Below are positions 1 to 7,558 of a stretch of 64,000 nucleotides of DNA, piece by piece (the first letter of the stretch is position 1; each line of letters begins with the position of its first letter). A program made the translations under genes and the position numbers. The notes beneath the pieces are model-generated. The model had not been told where the DNA came from, did not search any database, and worked only from the letters and a program-made list of their open reading frames with translations. Source of the stretch: JBKPCD01 sp046727175 (GTDB lineage Bacteria > Acidobacteriota > Vicinamibacteria > Vicinamibacterales > 2-12-FULL-66-21); assembly GCA_046727175.1 (NCBI GenBank), contig JBKPCD010000175.1, positions 1-64,000 on the forward strand, given 5' to 3'.

Positions 1-60
1 GGTGAAAACAGCTTCGTCATCGATGAGCGCGATCCACTGCGTTACGGCTTCCGTTTGTAG
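1..60 (+). CDS. C-terminal end of an unidentified gene (partial)
   Basis: Frame 1 is open from the first base and reads 19 residues ending in RYGFRL, then a TAG stop at 58-60. Only this tail lies in the window, so the product cannot be named. It runs in the same direction as the aldehyde ferredoxin oxidoreductase gene that starts about 110 bases later and could share its operon. That it is a real gene end is inferred from the open frame and position only. Confidence 0.35.
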   Translation, partial: GENSFVIDERDPLRYGFRL

Positions 61-171
61 TCGATAATTGCCTTTACCTTGTTGACAGAGGCCTCCACGT
101 GCACGAGGCACAGGCATAACTCAGGCGGCACGGTACCAGGCAGGGCATTGTAGCCGCATATCAGCGGTAAA

Positions 172-2130
172 ATGCCGATTATGTCCATTCGCGCCCTCGT
201 CGCGCGGTTGCTGGATGAACTCCCGCGAGAGCCGCAGTATCCGACGCAGGGAGCTACGCTGTTCGTCGACCTGGAACGGCGCGAGGTGCAGCGCGGCTTC
301 ACGCCGATGCACGTCGTCAAGGCACTGCTCGGCGGCCGTGGCGCGAACATGTTCTACCTCCACCGCCTCCTCGACGAATCTCTCTCGCCTCTACACCCTG
401 ACGTACCGCTCATCTTCGGGTCGGGTGTGCTGACGGGCATCGTCCCGAGCGCCGCGCGCGGCAACGCCACATCGTGGTCCCCGGAATCCGGCGTGATCAT
501 GGATTCAAACGCGGGCGATTACTTCCCCTCCTTCATCCGCATGAACGGGATAGACCATCTCGTGCTCTACGGATGCGCCGCGAGCTGGACCCTGCTGCAC
601 GTTCACGAGGGGCGCGTGGGATTTGTCGATGCGACCCCGTACGTGGGGCTCGACAACATCGATCTCCGCGAACGCATTCCGAACGATTTCGGTGGTACAT
701 GGACGCGCGATCTCGCGATGGTGAACATCACGCGCGCAGGGGAGAACCTCGTCCTGACGAGCGCGATGATGGCCGGGCCGAAGGCATGCTACGCACGCGG
801 CGCGCCTGGCGCGAAGATGGGATCGCTGAAGCTCAAAGCGATCGTGGTTCAGGGGCACACGAAAGATTTCGAGACCGCGCAACCCTACAAAGGGTACAAC
901 CGGACAATCGCGCAGAAGCTGCTCGACACATCCGTCGTGAAGCACGCGCTCAAGACAACAGGGACTCCCTTCCTCTACAAGCCCAGCCGCATGCTCGGCG
1001 CGATGGGCACCAAGAACAATCAGGAAACGACGTGGACCGAGCAGCTCGATGCCGAGCACATCACGCCGTATCGGCCCGGCATGGCCGGGTGTTTTCGATG
1101 CCCTGTGAATTGCCGGCCGCTCAATCAGCTCAATTCGAATCCAGCGGACAAGTACGGACGCGGCGACGGTCCCGAGTACGTAACGCTCGGCAAGTTCGGC
1201 CCGAATCTCGGGATCGACAAGGTCGAATCCGTCATTCGTCTGAACAACCTCTGCAACGACCTCGGGCTGGACACGGCGTCGACGGGCTCGGCGATCTCCT
1301 GGGCCATGGAGCTCTTTCAGCGCGGCATCATCACGCGCGCGAACACCGGCGGCCTCGATCTCGTCTGGGGCGATGCGGCCGTCGTCGAGCAACTCCTGTT
1401 CATGATGACGCGCCGCGAGGGGTTTGGATCGGCGCTCGCCGACAGCACACGCGCGGTCGAGCGAGGGCATTACCCTGCCGAAGCACTCCGATATCGAATG
1501 GCGGTCAAGGGGCTGATGCAAAGCGACCCGCACGACGCGCGGATCCTGAAGGCGTTCGCGCTTGGTCTCGCCGTCGCGACGCGCGGGATGGACCACCTTC
1601 GAAATCGCGTGACGCTCGAGATCAATTCGCGCATCAACGACGACCCGGCGTTCAAGGCCAGACTGTATGGAGGCCCCGTGAGCGCCGCGCCAAACAGTTA
1701 CATCGATAAGGAACGCGCGGTGCGCGTTTGCGAGAACGTCTACGGCGTCGGTGATTCGGTAGGCATGTGCCGGTTCACGACGAAGCTGTTCAACAGCCCG
1801 TCGCTGCCGGGCCTCGACGAGTTCTCCGCGCAGATCGCCAACGTCACCGGCATCGAGCTGTCGGTCGCCGAACTGGATCGCATCGGTCTGAACATCACCG
1901 GCGTGGAGCGCTTGATCAATCAGCGTCTCGGCGTCGGGCGTGCCGATGACACGCTGCCTGCCCGCTGGTTCGACGAGCCGATCAAAGTCGGCGCGTACGC
2001 AGGGGAGCGGATCGATCGCGCCGAGTTCGATGAAATGCTGTCGCGCTTCTACGAGCTCTCGGAGCTCACAGAGGAGGGAGTGCCGAAGCGCGAGTGGCGG
2101 AAAGAGCTGGAGCAGGTCTTAGCCGGCTGA
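172..2130 (+). CDS. Aldehyde ferredoxin oxidoreductase family tungsten/molybdenum enzyme
   Basis: A 652-residue protein of about the usual length of the AOR family, cytoplasmic enzymes that oxidise aldehydes to carboxylic acids with a tungsto- or molybdo-bispterin cofactor and a 4Fe-4S cluster, passing electrons to ferredoxin. The N-terminal pterin-binding part shows the family's GRGANMF run near residue 58 and a GSGVLTG segment. Three cluster cysteines lie in a CxxCxxxC motif at residues 307, 310 and 314. The fourth is C533 in a DSVGMCRF segment, the expected place. An alternative start is the ATG at 181. A MoaD/ThiS-like gene follows about 100 bases later, fitting a role in the pterin cofactor. 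Substrate is unknown; family assignment is firm. Confidence 0.92.
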   Translation: MPIMSIRALVARLLDELPREPQYPTQGATLFVDLERREVQRGFTPMHVVKALLGGRGANMFYLHRLLDESLSPLHPDVPLIFGSGVLTGIVPSAARGNATSWSPESGVIMDSNAGDYFPSFIRMNGIDHLVLYGCAASWTLLHVHEGRVGFVDATPYVGLDNIDLRERIPNDFGGTWTRDLAMVNITRAGENLVLTSAMMAGPKACYARGAPGAKMGSLKLKAIVVQGHTKDFETAQPYKGYNRTIAQKLLDTSVVKHALKTTGTPFLYKPSRMLGAMGTKNNQETTWTEQLDAEHITPYRPGMAGCFRCPVNCRPLNQLNSNPADKYGRGDGPEYVTLGKFGPNLGIDKVESVIRLNNLCNDLGLDTASTGSAISWAMELFQRGIITRANTGGLDLVWGDAAVVEQLLFMMTRREGFGSALADSTRAVERGHYPAEALRYRMAVKGLMQSDPHDARILKAFALGLAVATRGMDHLRNRVTLEINSRINDDPAFKARLYGGPVSAAPNSYIDKERAVRVCENVYGVGDSVGMCRFTTKLFNSPSLPGLDEFSAQIANVTGIELSVAELDRIGLNITGVERLINQRLGVGRADDTLPARWFDEPIKVGAYAGERIDRAEFDEMLSRFYELSELTEEGVPKREWRKELEQVLAG

Positions 2131-2230
2131 TAAAGCGCGCCACCTGGTGACGCGCACACAGGTTCCCGGATTCCGGTGCGCCGGTTCGTGGTTCCGGGTT
2201 CGCGATTCGGTGTCGGAGTGCTGGTCTAAA

Positions 2231-2482
2231 ATGGTGACGGTGCGACTTCCCTCGACGATGCGTGTGAGCGCCAGCGACACGCTCGAGATTCACGAGCCGG
2301 TCACGAGCGTCGCAGAATTGATTGACGTGCTGGATCGGCGCATTCCCGGGTTTCGCGATCAGCTCGACGACTCGGTTTTCAATTTCGCCGTGAACGATGA
2401 AATGCTGCTGTATCGCGCGCGCGATCACGCCCTTCGCGACGGTGATGTCGTGGAAGTGGTCCCGACGATCTCCGGGGGATAG
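2231..2482 (+). CDS. MoaD/ThiS family sulfur-carrier protein
   Basis: An 83-residue ubiquitin-fold protein ending in Gly-Gly, the tail that is adenylated and thiocarboxylated in MoaD and ThiS. Residues near the middle (RRIPGFRDQL, then FAVNDEMLL) and the RDGDVVEVVPTISGG end fit MoaD-type carriers. The reading frame is open further upstream, but that stretch holds repeat-like GGTTCC words, so the ATG at 2231 is preferred. Its place next to the AOR gene suggests it supplies dithiolene sulfur for that enzyme's tungsto- or molybdopterin; this is inferred from context. Thiamine-type function is less likely because no thi genes are near. Confidence 0.8.
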   Translation: MVTVRLPSTMRVSASDTLEIHEPVTSVAELIDVLDRRIPGFRDQLDDSVFNFAVNDEMLLYRARDHALRDGDVVEVVPTISGG

Positions 2483-2500
2483 CCGCTCGACACCGCGGTG

Positions 2501-2608
2501 AGTAGTGAATTACGAATTGTGAATTGACTCACGACTCGGGTCCAGCGCGTAACTCCGGACGACCTGCCGCAGGTGCTGTCAATTCACGATTCGCAATTTC
2601 GTTCTACT
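2501..2608. repeat. Word-type inverted repeat (GAATT/AATTC words)
   Basis: The left arm at 2501-2526 is built of GAATTACGAATTGTGAATTG-like words. The right arm at 2580-2608 is its imperfect reverse complement (caattcacgattcgcaatt and on). The loop is about 53 bases. It lies just after the MoaD-like gene and shows the same architecture as the other intergenic hairpins of this window, with a different word. Confidence 0.75.
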
Positions 2609-2654
2609 CGCGAGCCTCTCCGCCGCACACGCTGGGCGCGACGGAGTCGTGCAC

Positions 2655-2741
2655 TTACACCAAGGCGAACACGACGATCGCGCACACGAGCAGAAGCGCT
2701 ACCAGAGCTTCCGCGTTGCTCGAAACATCCATATCGAACAT
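2655..2741 (-). CDS. Possible 28-residue single-span membrane microprotein
   Basis: An ATG at 2741 opens a 28-codon frame closed by TAA at 2655-2657. The product has a short polar N-terminus (MFDMDVSSNAEA) followed by an unbroken hydrophobic run LVALLLVCAIVVFALV that would span the membrane once. An AAGGA Shine-Dalgarno-like run sits about 11 bases before the ATG. It has its own space between genes and no long competing frame. It resembles small membrane subunits such as KdpF or CydX in size only; no partner genes for those complexes are near. No homologue is recognised, so the coding call is tentative. Confidence 0.45.
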   Translation of the reverse strand: MFDMDVSSNAEALVALLLVCAIVVFALV

Positions 2742-2893
2742 GAGGGTTTCCGTCCTTTCACTTGGTTAGACGCGCAACCCCCGGGCAAAGTTTAGCGATG
2801 TCGTGTTAACTCCATGTAATTTCTGTGACGGGCGAGTGACAGATCGATGCGGCGTCGTTTCCGGTTCGCGCCCGGCGTAAGTCGGAGTTGTGA

Positions 2894-3814
2894 CTACTTC
2901 TGTGTGGTCTCGACAGCGGTGGCGACGTAACTTTTGCGCGCACGAGGCGAGACGCCGGCCCGCTTGACTTTGACGTCCAGCTTGTGGACCTTGCCATCAA
3001 GGACCGTGGGTGAGAAGCCCAGCAGGTACTGGCTGTGCAGTTCCTGGGCTACACGGGTGAAGGTCGACCCGAGCTCGTCCTTTCGCTTCAGAAGAAAGAA
3101 GCCGCCGCCGGTTTCCTCCGACAGCCTTTTCAACCGCCGATCGGGGCTCGAACGCGTCTGCTTCGCCCCGTCGAAGTACTCGTTCTCCAACCCAATCGAA
3201 TAGACCATCACGTCGTCCTGCCGCGCCCGATCGACGACCTCTCCGGATCCGATGCGGCTCGCGTTGTCATCTCCATCGGTGAAAACGAGGATTACCTTGC
3301 GCCCTTCGACGGGATTGAGTTGCTCGATGCTCTGATCGATGGCGTCGAACAACCGGGTCGGATATCCGAAGTCCAGCTCTTTCAATGCTCGCACCAGTTG
3401 ATCGCGGTTGTCGCTGAATGGCAAACCGGGTTGCGGAATGAACTGTATCTTGTCATTGAACGCACCGACCTTGGCCTTGTCCTGCGGGAGCAACCGTAAC
3501 AGGAATTGCTCCGCGCCTTCTTTCACGAAGTCGAGCGCGACGGTCATGCTGCCGCTCGTGTCGATCATCACGATTGCCGTGATCGGCGTCGGCTCGTTAT
3601 CGAAGTTCGTGATCGTCTGCAGCTTTCCGTTGTCGTAGACCTCGAAATCCTCCTGCACGAGATCCGAGACGAGCCGCTTCTCCTGATCGGTGACGGTCGC
3701 GAAGAGCGGCACGACGATCGAAGGTCCGACCTTGATTCGCTGCGCGTGAACGGAGATGGACAGCACGGTCGCCGTGACGACCGTCGCAAGGCAGACGAGG
3801 ACGCGAATTCGCAT
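2894..3814 (-). CDS. Secreted VWA domain protein (acidobacterial VWFA-related type)
   Basis: A 306-residue exported protein. The ATG at 3814 gives a signal peptide (MRIRVLVCLATVVTATVLSI, then SVHAQ); the longer frame starting at 3850 would bury it. After a short beta domain (residues 28-75, with a DFEVYDNGK segment typical of this family) comes a von Willebrand factor A fold with a complete MIDAS start, D85-T-S87-G-S89, and a later LVFTDGDDN run that supplies the second metal-binding aspartates. Such proteins bind other proteins through a divalent cation. This VWFA-related family is strongly expanded in Acidobacteriota. Partner unknown. It is a single gene followed by the microprotein and preceded by a non-coding stretch. 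Confidence 0.88.
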   Translation of the reverse strand: MRIRVLVCLATVVTATVLSISVHAQRIKVGPSIVVPLFATVTDQEKRLVSDLVQEDFEVYDNGKLQTITNFDNEPTPITAIVMIDTSGSMTVALDFVKEGAEQFLLRLLPQDKAKVGAFNDKIQFIPQPGLPFSDNRDQLVRALKELDFGYPTRLFDAIDQSIEQLNPVEGRKVILVFTDGDDNASRIGSGEVVDRARQDDVMVYSIGLENEYFDGAKQTRSSPDRRLKRLSEETGGGFFLLKRKDELGSTFTRVAQELHSQYLLGFSPTVLDGKVHKLDVKVKRAGVSPRARKSYVATAVETTQK

Positions 3815-4047
3815 AATGGTGATCGAAAGTAACTGCAGGATTTGTTCCACGGCCCGGGTTCGAGAAACGGCGACCTGCAGCGATGCGTCTCGAACGATTG
3901 CCTCAATCTCGAAACATCCGCGCCACCCCCAAGAGACAGTCTAACAGCCTCCCGTGCTCCACCGAACCTTCGTGAGTCAAACCCGAACTCCGACGCGACG
4001 CGCAAGAGCGAGCTCCCGGGCTACCGCACTACCGGCGCGCCATTTTC

Positions 4048-4698
4048 TCATCGACCGCGGAGGAGCTGTTCGAGAACAGGCTGGATGGCTTCAGCCATCA
4101 GGCGGTATCCGGCAGGCGAGGGATGCAATGAATCAGCCGAGTCGATCAGCTTGTCGGGGTTGCCAGGAGCGGCGACCGCCCGGCGCGTGTCGACGAACGC
4201 GACATCGGAATCCGCGCGCGACCGAATCCACGCGTTGATTCGATGCATCTTGTCGTTCTGTTCAGGTGTGGCGGTGTTGTAGGGAACAATCGTTCCTGCC
4301 ACGATCCGAATTCCGGCTCGCTTCGAGCGGTCGTACATGTCACGCAACTGCTCGATCACGTGTTCGACGGGGCGTCCCTGATAAACGTCGTTCACCCCGG
4401 CGATGATGACGACGGCGGCTGGACGCAGGTCGAGGACATCGCGGTCGAAGCGGCGGCGGATCTCATCGCTCCGCTCGCCGTTGACGCCCCGGTTCAGCAC
4501 CTCCCATTCTTGATGCGCCTGCATCAACCAGTAGGCATATTGACTTGTTTCGTCTCCCTGTCCTCGCGGCGGCGCCTCGAGCGGAGACTTCCATCCGGGC
4601 GTGCCGGCAGTGGTCGAGTCGCCCAGCGCGACGATACGCGTCTTGGGCGAGCCTTGAGGCGTTCGGCCGAGCGCCATGAGTGCGGCGAGAGCCATCAT
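4048..4698 (-). CDS. SGNH/GDSL-family hydrolase, exported
   Basis: A 216-residue esterase-like protein with the SGNH fold. The block I nucleophile is in IVALGDSTTAG, the block III residue in the GVND run, and the catalytic Asp-His pair in DSLHPSPAGY near the C-terminus. All family residues are present. The frame is open to an ATG at 4728, but its first ten codons lie in the arm of an intergenic repeat (4704-4729), so I prefer the ATG at 4698, which gives a hydrophobic leader MMALAALMALG. Substrate could be an acyl ester, carbohydrate acetate or lysophospholipid; nothing local decides it. Confidence 0.85.
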   Translation of the reverse strand: MMALAALMALGRTPQGSPKTRIVALGDSTTAGTPGWKSPLEAPPRGQGDETSQYAYWLMQAHQEWEVLNRGVNGERSDEIRRRFDRDVLDLRPAAVVIIAGVNDVYQGRPVEHVIEQLRDMYDRSKRAGIRIVAGTIVPYNTATPEQNDKMHRINAWIRSRADSDVAFVDTRRAVAAPGNPDKLIDSADSLHPSPAGYRLMAEAIQPVLEQLLRGR

Positions 4699-4703
4699 CG
4701 GTT

Positions 4704-4929
4704 GGAGGAGACGGAGATCACGGAACAAGCATTCACCACAGAGTCACGGGGTTCACGGAGGTTAATCAGGTTAATTCATGAATCCGGGGTACCACGCATC
4801 AGACATCCGGGGTGAGATGAGTACCGTCCACTCCCCGAAGTAAAGACGAAATAGAACCGAATATCCCCGTGAGCCCCGTGCCTCCGTGGTAAAGGCCTTG
4901 TCCGTGCCCTCCGCTCGCTCCGTGTCCTC
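4704..4929. repeat. Long word-type inverted repeat (CACGGAG/CTCCGTG words)
   Basis: The left side holds ggaggagacggag..cacgga (4704-4729) and a second block at 4735-4761 of CACGGGG and CACGGAGG words. The right side holds the reverse-complement words at 4865-4890 (ccccgtg..cctccgtggt) and 4896-4929 (cttgtccgtg..ctccgtgtcctcc). The arms pair imperfectly over more than 40 bases, around a loop of about 100 bases. The same word recurs at 41257-41332. Confidence 0.7.
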
Positions 4930-4973
4930 CCGAAAGCGGACTTGACTGGTCGGACATCCCGGGATACGCTTGC

Positions 4974-4995
4974 AAAACGAGATCAGTCTCATTTT
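4974..4995. promoter_or_regulatory. Candidate iron-responsive operator upstream of FTR1
   Basis: Near-perfect palindrome AAAACGAGA-tcag-TCTCATTTT (one mismatch in nine pairs), 16 bases before the FTR1 start codon. It is AT-rich relative to its surroundings and resembles iron-regulator half sites of the GAGA/TCTC kind. Iron control of an iron permease is expected, but which regulator (Fur or a DtxR-type protein) is unknown. Confidence 0.4.
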
Positions 4996-5011
4996 CCCGT
5001 CGGAGCGGTTC

Positions 5012-5782
5012 ATGTTGCAGTCGTTCGTGGTGACCCTGCGTGAGGGGCTCGAAGCGTTTCTGATTGTCGCAATCAGCCTGGCCTACCTGCGAAAAACCGG
5101 GCGAGATGCACTGATTCCGGCAGTCCACTGGGGCATCGTCGCGTCTGTTCTGCTGAGCATCGGCGCCGGTGTGCTGCTCGCTCAGGCGGCAAATCAGGCG
5201 TTGTGGGAGGCGCTCCTGGCCCTGGTCGCCGCCGTTCTGGTTGCATCGCTGACGATTCACATGTGGCGAGCGGGCCGGCACATGAAGCGCGACATCGAAG
5301 GGCGTCTGGAGACCTCCTCGGTCAAAACGGGAGCTGCGGCATTCCTCGGCGTTTTCGCGTTCACGCTGCTGATGATCACGCGCGAGGGCATGGAGACGGC
5401 GCTGCTCATGAACGCGCTCGTCTTTCAAGTTCGATCGCCGAACATCCTCACCGGTGCACTGGCCGGCACGGCCGCTGCCGCCTCGGTCGCCTGGTTGTGG
5501 TCGCGTTACGGACATCGCGTTAACCTCGCGAGGTTCTTCCAGGTCACCGCTATCTTCCTGCTCGTCTTCGTCGTGCAACTCGTCATCTACGGCTTCCACG
5601 AGCTGACGGAGGCGAACATCTTCCCCGGCAGTCAACCCTGGCACGATGCGACGGAGCCGTATGGACCCGACGGCATCTATGGTCAGTATCTGACTTACCT
5701 CCTCGTGCTCTTGCCGCTCGGGTGGCTCGTGATCTCGAGTCTTCGACACCGGAGCCACGCGCAGCGGTCGCAGGCAGCGTAG
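5012..5782 (+). CDS. FTR1 family iron permease
   Basis: A 256-residue inner-membrane protein with seven predicted hydrophobic segments. It carries both signatures of the FTR1/EfeU family: R-E-G-L-E at residues 10-14 in the first helix and T-R-E-G-M-E at 123-128 in the fourth, which in the family bind iron during transport. The ATG at 5012 places the first motif in the usual position directly after the N-terminus; upstream in-frame codons lie over the palindromic candidate operator. No EfeO/EfeB partners adjoin, but a multicopper oxidase that could act as a ferroxidase is found at 42893. Role: uptake of ferric or ferrous iron. Confidence 0.9.
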   Translation: MLQSFVVTLREGLEAFLIVAISLAYLRKTGRDALIPAVHWGIVASVLLSIGAGVLLAQAANQALWEALLALVAAVLVASLTIHMWRAGRHMKRDIEGRLETSSVKTGAAAFLGVFAFTLLMITREGMETALLMNALVFQVRSPNILTGALAGTAAAASVAWLWSRYGHRVNLARFFQVTAIFLLVFVVQLVIYGFHELTEANIFPGSQPWHDATEPYGPDGIYGQYLTYLLVLLPLGWLVISSLRHRSHAQRSQAA

Positions 5783-5789
5783 CGAGCAA

Positions 5790-5848
5790 GAGGTTCCCGG
5801 TTCCCGGTTCCAGGTTCAGAAGGTTCGGAACCGGGAACGGTGAACCTC
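5790..5848. repeat. Word-type hairpin (GGTTCCC words)
   Basis: The left arm at 5790-5811 (gaggttcccggttcccggtt and two more bases) pairs with 5827-5848 with two mismatches in 22 pairs, around a 15-base loop. It lies between the FTR1 stop and the OsmC start, ending 19 bases before the OsmC ATG. The same word occurs at 22123-22223 and 53952-53981. Confidence 0.8.
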
Positions 5849-5867
5849 GCTGGCGTAGAATCGGCGG

Positions 5868-6284
5868 ATGGTCCAGAAACCGCCGACACAAGTCCAGCTG
5901 ATCTGGGAGCACGACCTCGTGGTCGGCGGGTCCATGGGTGATGTCAGGCTGACCTTCGACAGCGCCGGGATCGCAGGACCCTCGCCCGTGCAGACACTCG
6001 CGTTTGCGCTCGCGGCCTGCATGGCGATGGACGTCGTCCACATCCTGCGCAAAGGCCGGTACGATCTGCGCGGGCTCAAGGCGACCTTCACCGGCCATCG
6101 CGCGCCGGAGGCACCACGGCGGTTCACGTCGACCGAATTGCACTTCACAATCACCGGAAGCGTCCCCGACGATCAAGTACAGCGCGCAATCGATCTTTCC
6201 CGCGAGAAATACTGCTCCGTCTGGCACTCAATGCGCCAGGACATCGCCTTCACGGTCACCTTCAAGGTCACGGGCGGACTCTAA
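5868..6284 (+). CDS. OsmC family peroxiredoxin-like protein
   Basis: A 138-residue cytoplasmic protein of the OsmC/Ohr family, thiol peroxidases that reduce organic hydroperoxides. Two redox cysteines are visible in the expected setting: C51 in the LAACMAMD helix start and C116 in EKYCSVWHS. The N-terminal GPSPVQTLAFALAAC stretch is typical of the OsmC/YhfA subgroup rather than of Ohr. Full length. It stands alone after an intergenic hairpin. Confidence 0.9.
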   Translation: MVQKPPTQVQLIWEHDLVVGGSMGDVRLTFDSAGIAGPSPVQTLAFALAACMAMDVVHILRKGRYDLRGLKATFTGHRAPEAPRRFTSTELHFTITGSVPDDQVQRAIDLSREKYCSVWHSMRQDIAFTVTFKVTGGL

Positions 6285-6318
6285 CGCCGTCCGCCCGCAG
6301 GCAGAAGGTAGAGTCGAG

Positions 6319-6342
6319 CAGGCCGCTGAAAAAGGCGGCCTG
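6319..6342 (+). terminator. Short stem-loop with TGAAAAAG loop
   Basis: Stem CAGGCCGC / GCGGCCTG (eight perfect pairs) around the loop TGAAAAAG, 34 bases after the OsmC stop codon. There is no T-tract, so a classical intrinsic terminator is not shown. Nearly the same stem-loop with the same loop occurs after stop codons at 22097-22120 and 38814-38835. Confidence 0.5.
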
Positions 6343-6345
6343 ATC

Positions 6346-6403
6346 GAAAATGGCAAATGGGAGTGGCAAAATGCAGAGGTTTTTCCCATTTTCCATTTAC
6401 CAT
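6346..6403. repeat. Word-type inverted repeat (ATGGCAAATGGGAAA words)
   Basis: The left arm at 6346-6372 (gaaaatggcaaatgggagtg and on) and the right arm at 6380-6403 (cccattttccatttaccat) pair imperfectly. The same preceding stem-loop and the same word recur at 38814-38886. The arms overlap the annotated N-terminus of the acyltransferase gene. Confidence 0.7.
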
Positions 6404-7558
6404 CTGCCGCGCGCAGACCTCGAGAAACCGCCAGCACGCCGCGGGTACCTGGATTGGATGCGGGGCCTCGCTGTCCTCATCATGATCGAGGCACACGTCA
6501 TCGACAGCTGGACGGGGGGAGCGGATCGCGACAGCGTAGGGTTCAGGTGGTCGGCAACTCTCGGCGGTTTCGGTGCGCCGCTCTTTCTCTTTCTTGCCGG
6601 CGTGGCGGCTGTCCTCTCGGCTGGCGGGAAGTCGAGGCGCAACGGCAGCGCGTCGGATGCCTCGCGCGCCGTGGCGCGTCGGGGAGCCCAGATCTTCGGG
6701 CTCGCGTTTCTATTCCGCATTCAGGCGTGGATACTTGGCCGGGGACCCGCGTGGACGCTGCTCCGTGTCGACATCCTCAACATCATGGGACCGTCGATCG
6801 TGGCTGCGGCCGCACTGTGGCGCTCCAGCACGACATCGCGCAGCCGTTATCTCGCGTTCGCTGTCGCGACGGTTGCCGTGCCGCTTGTGACACCAATCGT
6901 TCGCGGGCTTGACGCACTGGCCGTCCTTCCCGATCCATTGGAGGCGTACGTTCGCCCGACTTCGAGTTTGAACAACTTCATGCTGTTCCCGTGGTGCGGG
7001 TTCGTGTTCGCCGGCGGACTGCTTGGCCTGCTGATCGACGCGAACCGCAGCCGCGCGGACGAAGTGCGTCTCGCGTCGCGAGTCTCGGTCGGCGGGCTGA
7101 TGATTTCAGCAAGTTCGTTCGGGCTCTCGTTTCTGCCGAGCCCGTACCCCTCGTCCTATTTCTGGACGACGTCTCCGTGCTTTTTCTTTCTGCGCGCTGG
7201 TCTCATGGCCGCCAGTCTTGGCCTGGTCTCACTCGGGTATCTTCGCCGACGCGCGGTTGGTTCCTGGAACCCCATCGAGCAGCTCGGACGCACGTCGCTG
7301 TTCATTTACTGGATTCACGTCGAGATGGTGTACGGCCTCGTTTCGAGATCGCTACACCAGTCGCTGACTCTCGGACAGGCCTGGCTGGCCTGGGCGATCT
7401 TCAGCGGCTTCATGCTCGTATGCTCGATCGGCAGGGATCGTTTCGTCGCGTGGTGGCAGATGCGTCAACCCGGCTCCGGCGACTTCGACACGACCGTTTA
7501 TTCGGACCGAATCGCAGCGAGTGGGTCGACGCCAGCGGCGCGCCGGGCCGGCAGGTAG
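6350..7558 (+). CDS. Heparan-alpha-glucosaminide N-acetyltransferase-like membrane acyltransferase
   Basis: A 402-residue multi-span membrane protein with about ten hydrophobic segments. The N-terminal RRGYLDWMRGLAVLIMIEAH run matches the HGSNAT_cat/DUF1624 family, which in eukaryotes moves acetyl groups across a membrane to a sugar amine and in bacteria is of unknown specificity. A later TSLFIYWIHVEMVYG segment is also typical. The start is uncertain: the only upstream ATGs in frame (6350, 6371) lie in the arm of an intergenic repeat, and starting later would remove the first helix. Its last 61 bases overlap the convergent ADOP permease gene, so the natural C-terminus may be repeat- or overlap-derived. 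Confidence 0.8.
   Translation: MANGSGKMQRFFPFSIYHLPRADLEKPPARRGYLDWMRGLAVLIMIEAHVIDSWTGGADRDSVGFRWSATLGGFGAPLFLFLAGVAAVLSAGGKSRRNGSASDASRAVARRGAQIFGLAFLFRIQAWILGRGPAWTLLRVDILNIMGPSIVAAAALWRSSTTSRSRYLAFAVATVAVPLVTPIVRGLDALAVLPDPLEAYVRPTSSLNNFMLFPWCGFVFAGGLLGLLIDANRSRADEVRLASRVSVGGLMISASSFGLSFLPSPYPSSYFWTTSPCFFFLRAGLMAASLGLVSLGYLRRRAVGSWNPIEQLGRTSLFIYWIHVEMVYGLVSRSLHQSLTLGQAWLAWAIFSGFMLVCSIGRDRFVAWWQMRQPGSGDFDTTVYSDRIAASGSTPAARRAGR

Larger units (their letters stand above)
2483..2893. other. 411-bp gap with hairpin repeat and a possible microprotein gene
   Basis: This gap holds a word-type inverted repeat (2501-2608) and a possible 28-codon minus-strand gene (2655-2741), each listed separately. 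About 150 bases between the microprotein start and the VWA gene stop show nothing else I can recognise. Confidence 0.6.

Noticed and set aside
505..1596. 363-codon minus-strand frame across the AOR gene.
   Set aside because: It is an antisense shadow of a clearly coding AOR gene, with Arg/His-rich composition and no family features.
4799..5758. 319-codon minus-strand frame over the FTR1 gene.
   Set aside because: Shadow of FTR1, rich in Gln, Arg and Asp, without a family signature.
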